Positions 34,440 through 42,256 of a stretch of 64,000 nucleotides of DNA are shown piece after piece. Numbering within the stretch: the stretch's first letter is position 1; the number at the start of each line of letters is the position of its first letter. The notes beneath the pieces were generated by a model. That model did no database searches. It saw only the letters and a list, made by a program, of their open reading frames with translations, and was not told the DNA's origin. This DNA comes from Planococcus sp. CPCC 101016 (GTDB lineage: Bacteria > Bacillota > Bacilli > Bacillales_A > Planococcaceae): the NCBI RefSeq assembly GCF_007859295.1, contig NZ_VOHB01000004.1:158761-222760 (forward strand), written 5' to 3'. Position numbers and translations under genes: made by a program.

Positions 34440-35423
34440 TTATATTTTTTCATAGAACCAAATCCCGTTCTCCATTTCGCGTGTGCACTCCTTCTTATGT
34501 CGAAGATATTCCAGGTGTGCCAGTGTTTCTCCAACAGCAAAGCGCATTTCATGAACGGTCAAAGGTCGACTGAATAGACTTTCGCATGTTTCGAAAATAC
34601 TCAATGGTTTAGTGACGGCTTGCAATGTCTCTTCCAGCCGTTCATCATGATGAGCCAACAACTCATCTATTCGCTGAGTAGCTCCGAAAAAAGGATTCCC
34701 ATGAGATGGAATAACAAATTCTATATCTAATTTCCTGACGTTTTTTAATGAATTTAGGTACAAACCCAAAGGATCCGGATTTCCATGAAACCAATATGAA
34801 ATATTTGGAGTGATTTTCGGTAAAATATGATCTGCAGAAAAAAGGGTTTTTCTCTCTTCATTGTAAAAACAAATCATACCATCTGAATGACCAGGTGTAG
34901 AAATAACCCGGTATTCGAAACGTCCAATCTGTATGAAATCTCCTTCTGAAAGATATTGTTCAACCTTCGGCAAAGGCGAGACCAGCGATTTGAATTCTGC
35001 TGTGTTCTTTACCATTTGAGACGCTTGGGCTTCTGGAATTCCTGAAGCCCGATAGTTTCCGGGAATACTTTCTAAGAAGGGATCTGCCCACGCAGCCATT
35101 CCAGCTTTTGCATCCGTTTCTGTTATCCACACTTTCGCATCTGTTTTTTCCTGCAATCCACCGGCATAACCAAAATGGTCAGGATGGTAATGAGTTACTA
35201 GTATATCTGTGACTTTTTTAGTCTTCAGCTTGCGTTCCCAAAAGGCTCTTGTTTCGTTATTGTTGAGTCCGGTATCAATTACTGTCCAGCCCTGCTCATT
35301 TTCTGCCATGAAGCAATTCACATGATTTAAACGGAAAGGCAAATCAATTCGAATCGCTTCAACTCCAAGCTCCTCCAACATAGCCACAATTTCAAGGCTG
35401 TTGTTTGAAAGAGGCTGCATCAT
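34440..35423 (-). CDS. MBL-fold metallo-hydrolase
   Basis: 327-aa metallo-beta-lactamase-fold hydrolase. Zinc motif THYHPDHFGYAGG, second-site residues in STPGHSDGMICF and SADHILP, and a C-terminal extension with VIPSHGNPF. Such long MBL proteins often act on thioesters or lactones. Its ATGATG start overlaps the preceding stop (ATGA), so it is coupled within the acyl-CoA operon. The substrate is not known. Confidence 0.86.
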   Translation of the reverse strand: MMQPLSNNSLEIVAMLEELGVEAIRIDLPFRLNHVNCFMAENEQGWTVIDTGLNNNETRAFWERKLKTKKVTDILVTHYHPDHFGYAGGLQEKTDAKVWITETDAKAGMAAWADPFLESIPGNYRASGIPEAQASQMVKNTAEFKSLVSPLPKVEQYLSEGDFIQIGRFEYRVISTPGHSDGMICFYNEERKTLFSADHILPKITPNISYWFHGNPDPLGLYLNSLKNVRKLDIEFVIPSHGNPFFGATQRIDELLAHHDERLEETLQAVTKPLSIFETCESLFSRPLTVHEMRFAVGETLAHLEYLRHKKECTREMENGIWFYEKI

Positions 35424-36394
35424 GGTTTAAGCACCAACTTGCCAATGGTTTTCCGCCCTTGCAGTGCATGATGCGCTTTAGCGGCTTCCGAAAGTGGGTA
35501 GGTTCCTCCAATTGTTAAAATCAATTCTCCACTCTTCATGTATGCCAACAACTCTTTGAAGCTCCGCTGGAACAATTCCGGATAGCGCATAATTTGAGGC
35601 AGAAAAAAGCCGATGACTGATTGATTCTTGCGCATTAACTGGCCGGGATTGAAAGTGGCCTGTTCACCGCTAGCCGCACCAAAAATGACAAGACGGCCAA
35701 AGGGGGCCAAGCACTTTACGGTTTTATTAAATACTTCACCGCCCACCATTTCAAGTGCCAGGTCCACTCCTTTGCCGTCAGTGATGCTCTTTACTTTATC
35801 AACCCATCCTTCTTCTGTGTAGTTGACCAGATGAGTGGCGCCCATCTTCTGTGCGTGAAATAACTTTTCTTCTGTGCTGGCAGTGGCAATGATTTTTCCA
35901 GCACCAAAAATCTTGGCCAATTGGACAGCAATGGCACCAACGCCACCCGCTGCAGCATGAATCAACACTGTTTCTCCTTTTTCCAGGCGCCCCATGGTTT
36001 TCAAAATGTGGTAAGCACTCAATCCTTGAAGTGGAAGGGCGACAGCTTGATCAAAGTTGACCTCATCTGGAACTTCCGTTAATACACTTTGGTCGACTGC
36101 GGCATATTCGGCGTACCCTGCAGAACCGATAAGCGCGACTACACGGTCGCCAGTTTTAAATTTCTCAACATTTTCTCCCACTTCTACAATTACCCCAGCC
36201 ACTTCTGATCCAGGAATATAAGGCAGTTCTGTCGGTACGACATACTTCCCTTCTCGCCTTGCCGTGTCGGCATAATTAACGCCAATTGCTTTCACTTCAA
36301 TAATAACCTCTGTGGCAGCAGGATTTGGCTTTTCGGCTTCAACAAATTGCAAAACTTCCGGCCCGCCATATTCTTCAAACTTGATTACTTTCAT
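35420..36394 (-). CDS. NADPH:quinone oxidoreductase-like MDR protein
   Basis: 324-aa zinc-free medium-chain dehydrogenase. GroES-like part with AIGVNYADTARREGKY and IPGSEVAGVIVEVGENV; NADPH fold IHAAAGGVGAIAVQLAK, the typical quinone-oxidoreductase AAAGGVG motif. Encoded 12 bases after the acyl-CoA dehydrogenase gene with ribosome site GGGGGAAT. In this operon it may be an enoyl or quinone reductase; this is inference. Confidence 0.88.
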   Translation of the reverse strand: MKVIKFEEYGGPEVLQFVEAEKPNPAATEVIIEVKAIGVNYADTARREGKYVVPTELPYIPGSEVAGVIVEVGENVEKFKTGDRVVALIGSAGYAEYAAVDQSVLTEVPDEVNFDQAVALPLQGLSAYHILKTMGRLEKGETVLIHAAAGGVGAIAVQLAKIFGAGKIIATASTEEKLFHAQKMGATHLVNYTEEGWVDKVKSITDGKGVDLALEMVGGEVFNKTVKCLAPFGRLVIFGAASGEQATFNPGQLMRKNQSVIGFFLPQIMRYPELFQRSFKELLAYMKSGELILTIGGTYPLSEAAKAHHALQGRKTIGKLVLKP

Positions 36395-36406
36395 TCTTAA
36401 TTCCCC

Positions 36407-38173
36407 CTAACAAATATAATGTTCTGCACCTAATAGGTTTTTAGCAATCTGCCGTTTCACTTTACCGATACCGCCTTGCTGCAGCCGGCTTAATTCACCT
36501 GTCACAATAGCTGTGTAGCGCGCAAGCTGATTTTCTGAAGTCGCTGCCTGCATTATTTTGCGGGCTGCCATTTCTACTTCCAGTAATGTGTCACCAGTCA
36601 ATGCTCGTGCCAAAAATATTTTTTGTCCCAGCTGTTCCTGCTTGTCCGTTTCAATAGCTTTAGCAGTTCTCATAACTGTCGATTCAAGTGCATATAAAGC
36701 GATGGCGATATCCGCCAATGCCATCAAAACTTCCTGCTCTTCGCTGAGTGCGCTCCCGTATGTTTCATATGCTACACCTGTGCAAAGCAAAAAAATACGA
36801 CGAATCGCTTTCACCGCCTCTATTTCCCGGGAAATAGGCGCTTCCCCGATAGGCACAGGGGATTTCATCTCTTCAATAGCAGCTGCTGTCAGCTCAGGCA
36901 ATGGCAGCTTCCCTTTTGCTGCCTGTTTCAATAGATTCCCGGGAATCAACAGGCGATTCACTTCATTGGTTCCTTCAAAGATACGATTAATACGAGAATC
37001 CCTGTACATTTGTTCCACTTTGTATTCCTTGATATAGCCATAGCCTCCGTGCAGCTGCAATGCTTCGTCAACTACAAAGTCGAGTGTTTCCGAGCCATGT
37101 ACTTTGCAGACCGCACATTCAACCGCATATTCCATCAGCTGTTTGGCAATCACTCCGTAGTCTTCTGATTCATAAAGACCTCCAAGTGCATCTTCTAGGT
37201 AACCAGCAGTCCGGTATTGAAGAGATTCAGAAGCATATATACGTAATGCCATATTAGCCAGTTTTTCCTGGGTAGCTGTAAAGTCAGCAATCGCTTTTCC
37301 GAATTGGCGCCGCTCGCTTGTATATTTCAATGCCAGCTCCAACCCATACTTTGCCGCTCCCATACAAGCAGAGCCCAGATTAAAACGGCCAAGATTGAGC
37401 ACATTCAATGCAATGACATGACCCTTTCCGATTTCCCCGAGCAGATTTTCCACCGGTACTTCGCAGTCCTCGAAGATAACAACGCGTGTAGAAGAGCCTT
37501 TGATCCCCATCTTTTGTTCTTCGGGACCAAGAGACAGGCCGGGATGGTCCTTTTCCACGATAAATGCAGTAAAATCGGAGCCATTTACTTTTGCGTAAAC
37601 AATAAAGGTGTCCGAGAAAGCCGCATTGGTGATAAACATCTTTGTTCCGTTCAATATGTAATGCGTTCCAGCCCCATTAAGTTTTGCAGTGGTTTTAGCA
37701 GACAAAGCATCTGATCCTGCTCCAGGTTCAGTAAGACAATAGGCACCGATAAATTCGCCGGTAGCCAGTTTCGGCAAATATTTCTCTTTTTGCTGTTGTG
37801 TTCCAAAATAAGTAATTGGTAAAGTCGCAATGCATGTATGGTTAGAATGTGCCACGCCATATCCTCCAGCCGACCCCAATGATTCTCCAACGAGCCCTTT
37901 ACTGATTTTGTCTAAGCCGAGGCCCCCATATGCTTCAGGAATGCTATGACCGAGCAGGCCGAGTTCTCCCGCTTTTTCAAACAGCTCTCTGACCAATCCA
38001 AAATTTTGCATCTCGATTTCTTCGTTATTTGGACGCACTTCCTTCTCGAGGAAGCGTTTGGCAGTCTTAGCGATTAATTGATGCTCATCTGTGAAATCTT
38101 CCGGTATAAAAAAGGATTCAGACGGCTGGTAAAGAAAAGCCGCCCCTTTATACCCTGAAATTTTAGTTTTCAT
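36407..38173 (-). CDS. acyl-CoA dehydrogenase (FadE-like)
   Basis: 588-aa flavoprotein that oxidises acyl-CoA to enoyl-CoA in beta-oxidation. Length and layout match the long VLCAD/FadE type: N-terminal helical domain, CLTEPGAGSDA and KMFITNA beta-domain motifs, ERRQFGKAIADF, then LHGGYGYIKEYKVEQMYRD and RIFEGTNEVNRL with the expected catalytic Glu, followed by a 130-residue C-terminal helical domain. It overlaps the thioesterase gene by 11 bases. ATG is 9 bases after GGAGG. Confidence 0.92.
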   Translation of the reverse strand: MKTKISGYKGAAFLYQPSESFFIPEDFTDEHQLIAKTAKRFLEKEVRPNNEEIEMQNFGLVRELFEKAGELGLLGHSIPEAYGGLGLDKISKGLVGESLGSAGGYGVAHSNHTCIATLPITYFGTQQQKEKYLPKLATGEFIGAYCLTEPGAGSDALSAKTTAKLNGAGTHYILNGTKMFITNAAFSDTFIVYAKVNGSDFTAFIVEKDHPGLSLGPEEQKMGIKGSSTRVVIFEDCEVPVENLLGEIGKGHVIALNVLNLGRFNLGSACMGAAKYGLELALKYTSERRQFGKAIADFTATQEKLANMALRIYASESLQYRTAGYLEDALGGLYESEDYGVIAKQLMEYAVECAVCKVHGSETLDFVVDEALQLHGGYGYIKEYKVEQMYRDSRINRIFEGTNEVNRLLIPGNLLKQAAKGKLPLPELTAAAIEEMKSPVPIGEAPISREIEAVKAIRRIFLLCTGVAYETYGSALSEEQEVLMALADIAIALYALESTVMRTAKAIETDKQEQLGQKIFLARALTGDTLLEVEMAARKIMQAATSENQLARYTAIVTGELSRLQQGGIGKVKRQIAKNLLGAEHYIC

Positions 38174-38585
38174 GAGGGCTCGCCTCCTTGATTAAATGTC
38201 TTTCCAACTGTTTACGATGAAATTCGGGCAGAGCTTCGCTTTTTTGAGTCTGGAAATTAAAATGAACAGCACTTGCCTGGCCTTTCGCAATCAGCTCGCC
38301 ACTTTCAGTATCTTTAATTTCGTGCACTACTTGAAAACTGGAATTGCCGATTTTGCTGACGCGTGTTTGAACGGTCAATTTCTGATTGTAATAGCCTTGA
38401 TTGACGAAATCACACGAAGCTGAAGCAAGAATGATTTTCCAATTGTTAATGTCTCGGCCAAACCCCAACTCGGCAAAAAATTCGACCCGTGCTTCTTCTA
38501 AGTAAATGAAGTAGCTAATATTACTGATATGGCCCAATGCATCTGTTTCACTGAAGCGGACTTTCACTGGAATTTCGTGCGCCAT
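38163..38585 (-). CDS. acyl-CoA thioesterase, hotdog fold (4HBT type)
   Basis: 140-aa single hotdog protein. VRFSETDALGHISNISYFIYLEEARVEFF carries the 4HBT-family Asp/His region (D-x-x-G-H-x-x-N). Probably releases free acid from the acyl-CoA handled by the operon. ATG 38585 is 7 bases after AAGGAGG. It sits between the TetR regulator and the acyl-CoA dehydrogenase. Confidence 0.87.
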   Translation of the reverse strand: MAHEIPVKVRFSETDALGHISNISYFIYLEEARVEFFAELGFGRDINNWKIILASASCDFVNQGYYNQKLTVQTRVSKIGNSSFQVVHEIKDTESGELIAKGQASAVHFNFQTQKSEALPEFHRKQLERHLIKEASPHEN

Positions 38586-38605
38586 GTTTGTTCCTCCTTT
38601 ATAAA

Positions 38606-39163
38606 TCAAGCGATGCCGTTAAGAACCAAGTCACTGTATATATCAGCCAAGTGTTCTGCTGAAATTTCTCCTGACGGATTAAACCATTGATAGCTCCAGT
38701 TAGTGATTCCCAAAATGGCAAAGGCGACTATTTCAGGTTCAATACCTTGTCTAAACTCATGTTGAGCAACACCTTCACGCAGGATGCTCTCAAGATTTTT
38801 CCGGAACTGCTCACGCTTCCTTTTTACTTCCACTGCATTTTCTTCGCAAAGATGTCGCATTTCCCTGAAGAAGACTTTGCCGCTCGGACCATGATTTGCA
38901 ATATCTGTGATCAACAGAGCAACAAGCTGGATCAATTTTTCGCGATTGCTGTGTTGTGTTTGCTGAATTTTCTCTTGATGTTCCAGTAGATCATCGATAT
39001 AACTCAAATGAATATCCATCAACAGCTGCTCTTTGCTTGAGAAATAATAGTAGAAAGTGCCTTTCGTGACACCTAATGTCTCGACAATATCCTGTATGGA
39101 GGTTTCACTGAAACCTTTCTCCTCGAAAAGAAGAATACTTTGCTGTTTAATTTCTTTTTTCAT
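38606..39163 (-). CDS. TetR/AcrR family regulator of the acyl-CoA operon
   Basis: 185-aa repressor. HTH: FSETSIQDIVETLGVTKGTFYYYFSSKEQLL (split motif GVTKGTFYYYF is the recognition helix). The C-terminal ligand domain is unassigned but Phe/Trp-rich (FAILGITNWSYQWF), fitting a hydrophobic acyl-CoA or aromatic effector. Second gene of the operon. The perfect palindrome at 40001-40018 within the operon promoter is the obvious operator, giving autoregulation. Confidence 0.88.
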   Translation of the reverse strand: MKKEIKQQSILLFEEKGFSETSIQDIVETLGVTKGTFYYYFSSKEQLLMDIHLSYIDDLLEHQEKIQQTQHSNREKLIQLVALLITDIANHGPSGKVFFREMRHLCEENAVEVKRKREQFRKNLESILREGVAQHEFRQGIEPEIVAFAILGITNWSYQWFNPSGEISAEHLADIYSDLVLNGIA

Positions 39164-39194
39164 GATTATTTCCCGCCATTCGTTTTCCGGTAGT

Positions 39195-39968
39195 TTACAG
39201 AACGTGCATGCCGCCATCGACGACAACGACATCTCCGGTTATGTAATCAGAAGCTTTTGAAGCCAGGAACAAGGCAGTTCCTTTCAAGTCCTCTTCTGTT
39301 CCAAAGCGGTTTAGAGGTGTTTGAGCAAGGAGGCCATCTTGTCCTTTCTCCATTACCACTTTCGACATCTTAGTTGGAAAGAACCCTGGAGCGATGGCAT
39401 TCACATTAATATTGTGCTGTCCCCATTTTGCAGCCAAATCTTTTGTAAAGGTAATAACCGCTCCTTTGCTCGTGTTGTAGCCAATGGTATCCATTAATAT
39501 TGGATCGATCCCCCCCAATCCGGCAACCGAAGAAATATTGATGATTTTCCCACTCTTTTGCTCGATCATGACCTTTCCTGCTTCACGGCTCATGAGGAAA
39601 GTGCCCGTGACATTTACGTCCATTACCTTTTTCCATGCATCCAGTGGCATATCAGCCACTGGAGCTCCCCATGTAGCCCCTGAATTATTAACTAAAATAT
39701 CGATAGACCCAAACTTATCAAGTGTCTGTTGAACCACATTTTTCACATCATCTTCATTGGTGACATCACAAGCCAGAGCCAGTGTACGGATTCCCATCTT
39801 ATTTAGTTTGTCTGCAGTTTCCTGACAAGCCTCCACTTTCCGTGAACACAATACAAGGTTCGCCCCTGCTTCAGCAAAAGCCTCCGCCATCATGGCGCCA
39901 AGTCCTCGGCCCCCACCTGTAACAATCGCTGTTTTGCCATTTAGTTTGAATAAATCCATTACATTCAT
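39195..39968 (-). CDS. SDR-family oxidoreductase (3-oxoacyl reductase type)
   Basis: Classical short-chain dehydrogenase, 257 aa, first gene of the operon. Cofactor motif TGGGRGLG, NNSG, the Ser of NISSVAGLGG and an intact YNTSK catalytic pair; C-terminus GDVVVVDGGMHVL. Arg residues after the first glycine motif (CSRK) suggest NADP. It probably interconverts a hydroxyacyl and ketoacyl intermediate or an alcohol and ketone. ATG 39968 lies 6 bases after GAGGGGG. Confidence 0.88.
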   Translation of the reverse strand: MNVMDLFKLNGKTAIVTGGGRGLGAMMAEAFAEAGANLVLCSRKVEACQETADKLNKMGIRTLALACDVTNEDDVKNVVQQTLDKFGSIDILVNNSGATWGAPVADMPLDAWKKVMDVNVTGTFLMSREAGKVMIEQKSGKIINISSVAGLGGIDPILMDTIGYNTSKGAVITFTKDLAAKWGQHNINVNAIAPGFFPTKMSKVVMEKGQDGLLAQTPLNRFGTEEDLKGTALFLASKASDYITGDVVVVDGGMHVL

Positions 39969-39997
39969 TTTCATCCCCCTCACTGATTTCAAGATTT

Positions 39998-40026
39998 TAT
40001 ATACTAACTAGTTAGTATGTTCAGAA
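39998..40026 (-). promoter_or_regulatory. promoter of the seven-gene acyl-CoA operon
   Basis: On the minus strand TTCTGA, 17 bases, TATATA; the TetR-type palindrome fills the spacer. Confidence 0.5.
40001..40018. promoter_or_regulatory. TetR-type operator, perfect 18-bp palindrome
   Basis: ATACTAACTAGTTAGTAT is its own reverse complement over all 18 bases and lies between the -35 and -10 boxes of the operon that encodes a TetR protein. Confidence 0.75.
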
Positions 40027-40039
40027 TACTTAAATTTAA

Positions 40040-40053
40040 TGTTACCGCTTTCA
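40040..40053. promoter_or_regulatory. cre-like site upstream of the acyl-CoA operon
   Basis: TGTTACCGCTTTCA fits TGWNANCGNTNWCA at every fixed position. It lies just upstream of the -35 box. Confidence 0.5.
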
Positions 40054-40081
40054 ATTCTTGTTTGCAAGAAGCGATCCAATT

Positions 40082-40130
40082 AAAAAGAAGGCGGGTCCGC
40101 TACTTCAGGTTGCGGACCTGCCTTCTTTTT
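40082..40130. terminator. terminator of the 54-aa gene (bidirectional shape)
   Basis: A 19-bp stem starting AAAAAGAAGGCGGGTCCGC with one G-U pair and an 11-base loop, A and T runs on both sides; it reaches the 54-aa gene stop codon. Confidence 0.85.
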
Positions 40131-40293
40131 AGTTATCACCTTTTTTTTCATTCGCATTGTCTGGTTGCTTCGTTTCCTCTTTAGCTGCCTTGTCCGCTTT
40201 CTTGAAATCGTCACTATAATGCACTTCCTGCGCAGCCTTTAAATCCAATTCCTTATCAGCTAACTTTTCATGAGGTTCTTTTTCCTTACTCAT
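40129..40293 (-). CDS. small hydrophilic protein, 54 aa (possible stress protein)
   Basis: Very charged 54-residue protein (MSKEKEPHEKLADKEL start, central QEVHYSDDFKKADKAAKEE, ends GDN) without hydrophobic core or Cys, probably disordered. ATG is 9 bases after AAGGAG, a strong terminator follows directly, and a sigma-B-like promoter lies upstream (40347-40371), so I consider it a real gene. The middle faintly resembles YfhD-type small proteins; that is tentative. Confidence 0.65.
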   Translation of the reverse strand: MSKEKEPHEKLADKELDLKAAQEVHYSDDFKKADKAAKEETKQPDNANEKKGDN

Positions 40294-40346
40294 CTTAAAG
40301 AACTCCTTCCTCTTAAAATTTATATATACTTCTTATTGATGCCAGT

Positions 40347-40371
40347 TTTCCCGGTCAACTTTTCCCTAAAC
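40347..40371 (-). promoter_or_regulatory. candidate sigma-B promoter of the 54-aa gene
   Basis: On the minus strand GTTTAG, 13 bases, GGGAAA: 10 of 12 consensus positions, 53 bases before the ATG. Confidence 0.4.
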
Positions 40372-40373
40372 AT

Positions 40374-41324
40374 TTACTCAGGTAAAAAGTCCACGATTTG
40401 ATGTAAATCCACATTTCCTCCCGATAGGACGACGACCACTTTTTCATTTGCCGCATTCACTTTCCCAGCCATGACAGCGGCAAGTGCCGTGGCACCCGAT
40501 GGTTCTATTAGCTGCTTCGTGCGTTCCAGAAGAAATTCAAACGCCTCTCTTATTTCCGCTTCAGTAACCAGCACTAAATCATCCAGATGCTCTTTCAAAA
40601 TCGGAAAGGTCAAATCGCCAGGCTGCGAAGTGCGCAAGCCATCTGCAATAGTAGATGTCCCAGCAATTGATATGATTTTCCCTTGCTGCAAAGATAAAAA
40701 AGTGTCGTTTGCAGTCTCCGGCTCCACACCGATCACTCGAACCTCAGGCTTCAGCTTTTTAGCAGCACACAAAATTCCACCTATTAAGCCTCCGCCTCCA
40801 ACAGGAACAACAATGACAGCGGCTTCGGAAACCTGTTCCAAAACTTCGATTGCAATTGTTCCTTGACCTGCGATAACAGCAGAGTGATCATATGGCGGAA
40901 TATAAACGCCGCCATTTTCTTTTGCCAATTGTTTGGCTCTCGGTATCCGGTCAGCGGAGGTCAACCCGCAATATTCCACTTTGGCGTGATAAGCCTCGAT
41001 TGCTTTTACCTTTGCGCGATTGGCATCTTCGGGTACGACAATCACTGCTGGGATTCCCAGCTGACCTGCAATATAGGCAACGGCCTGTCCATGGTTGCCG
41101 GACGAAGCTGCTGTGATGAAGTTCGCACCTTCCGCCAATGCCTGTTTCACCGCGTTTGTGGCTCCGCGTATTTTAAAAGAGCCGGTCTTTTGAAGATGCT
41201 CTGCCTTTAAAAACACTTCCATTCCACTGCGTTCATTCAAAAGTCTAGAAGTTAAAACCGGCGTTCTATGGATCGTATCCTGAATTTCGTCGTGCGCCTT
41301 TTTTATCTCATCCAAACTAATCAT
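40374..41324 (-). CDS. threonine/serine ammonia-lyase (dehydratase), catabolic type
   Basis: 316-aa fold-type II PLP enzyme converting threonine to 2-oxobutyrate or serine to pyruvate. PLP Lys in GSFKIRGATNA, glycine loop SSGNHGQAVA, phosphate-binding GGGGLIGG and the C-terminal LSGGNVD. There is no C-terminal ACT-like regulatory domain, so it is not the isoleucine-feedback IlvA. ATG 41324 is 8 bases after AAGGAG. Whether serine racemase activity is also present cannot be told. Confidence 0.88.
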   Translation of the reverse strand: MISLDEIKKAHDEIQDTIHRTPVLTSRLLNERSGMEVFLKAEHLQKTGSFKIRGATNAVKQALAEGANFITAASSGNHGQAVAYIAGQLGIPAVIVVPEDANRAKVKAIEAYHAKVEYCGLTSADRIPRAKQLAKENGGVYIPPYDHSAVIAGQGTIAIEVLEQVSEAAVIVVPVGGGGLIGGILCAAKKLKPEVRVIGVEPETANDTFLSLQQGKIISIAGTSTIADGLRTSQPGDLTFPILKEHLDDLVLVTEAEIREAFEFLLERTKQLIEPSGATALAAVMAGKVNAANEKVVVVLSGGNVDLHQIVDFLPE

Positions 41325-41605
41325 TTCATCCACTCCTTACCTTGTTGAGGGAAGTTCTCCTATATAACGAATTTTATCACAACAAATTTAAATAAATTAA
41401 TTATTCAAATCCATAAAATTGCAGTATTTTTCTTTTTGCTGTTCATTGAAATAAGCATATGACTATACAATCAGTTCTTATTGCAATCTAGTCAGCGTAT
41501 ACAAAAGAATTTCTTTCACTCTAAATGGTTTGGCGGGTGCGAGTATTCAATCCCCTTGCTATACGGTAGACTAAGATTGCGAATCCTTGAAAAGGAGTGA
41601 ATAAA

Positions 41606-42166
41606 TTGTTGAAACGATTAGTGGTTACCGGCTATAAACAGCACGAACTGGGTATATTCGATGAAAAGAATCCAGGCATCCGGTTCATTAAAAAAGCTTT
41701 GGAAAATCGATTTCGTGCTTTGCTAGATGAGGGACTGGAATGGGTGATTTTAAGTGGACAGCTCGGAGTTGAAACTTGGGCTGCAGAAGTGGTTTTGGAT
41801 ATGAAGGAAGAATTTCCGGAATTGAAATATGCAGTACTAACACCTTTTCTTGATCAGGAAAAAAGGTGGAACGAAACAAAACAGGAGCAATACCAGATGA
41901 TACTCGAAAACGCAGATTTTCATCGCAGTTTGACCAGCAAACCTTACGAAGCACCTTGGCAGTTTATTGAGAAAAACAAATTCCTCCTGCGCAATTCTGA
42001 CGGCATCCTGATTGTCTATGACGAGGAAACGGATGGGTCGCCGAAGTTCATCAAAAAAGAAGCGGAGCGCTATGCTGAGAAATCAGACTATCAAGTATTA
42101 ACGATAACCGGTGATGATTTGCGGGTTGTGACAGAAGAAGAACAAATGAATGATTGGGACCATTAA
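41606..42166 (+). CDS. ypsA: YpsA (DUF1273, SLOG superfamily) protein
   Basis: 186-aa protein of the YpsA family, a SLOG Rossmann-like fold thought to bind nucleotides or nucleotide-derived ligands; it has been linked to cell-division inhibition in Firmicutes. Motifs: VVTGYKQHELGIF, LDEGLEWVILSGQLGVETWAAE (broken into two blocks), TPFLDQEKRW and NSDGILIVYDEETDGSPKF. TTG 41606 follows AAAGGAG by 8 bases; GTG 41597 overlaps that site. Its 5' region shares a 270-base gap with the divergent dehydratase, in which I see no other gene. Confidence 0.88.
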   Translation: MLKRLVVTGYKQHELGIFDEKNPGIRFIKKALENRFRALLDEGLEWVILSGQLGVETWAAEVVLDMKEEFPELKYAVLTPFLDQEKRWNETKQEQYQMILENADFHRSLTSKPYEAPWQFIEKNKFLLRNSDGILIVYDEETDGSPKFIKKEAERYAEKSDYQVLTITGDDLRVVTEEEQMNDWDH

Positions 42167-42218
42167 GAGATTCCTCTCCTCCTTATTTAGTTGACTCAAC
42201 AGCGACTTTTAGGTAACC

Positions 42219-42234
42219 TTAACAACTATGTTAA
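42219..42234. promoter_or_regulatory. inverted repeat before the second BCCT gene
   Basis: TTAACA, ACTA, TGTTAA: a perfect 6-bp inverted repeat 23 bases before the ATG. It follows a weak promoter (TTGACT, 17 bases, TAACCT) and could be a repressor site. Confidence 0.4.
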
Positions 42235-42256
42235 AAAAATTACATCAGGAGGAACT

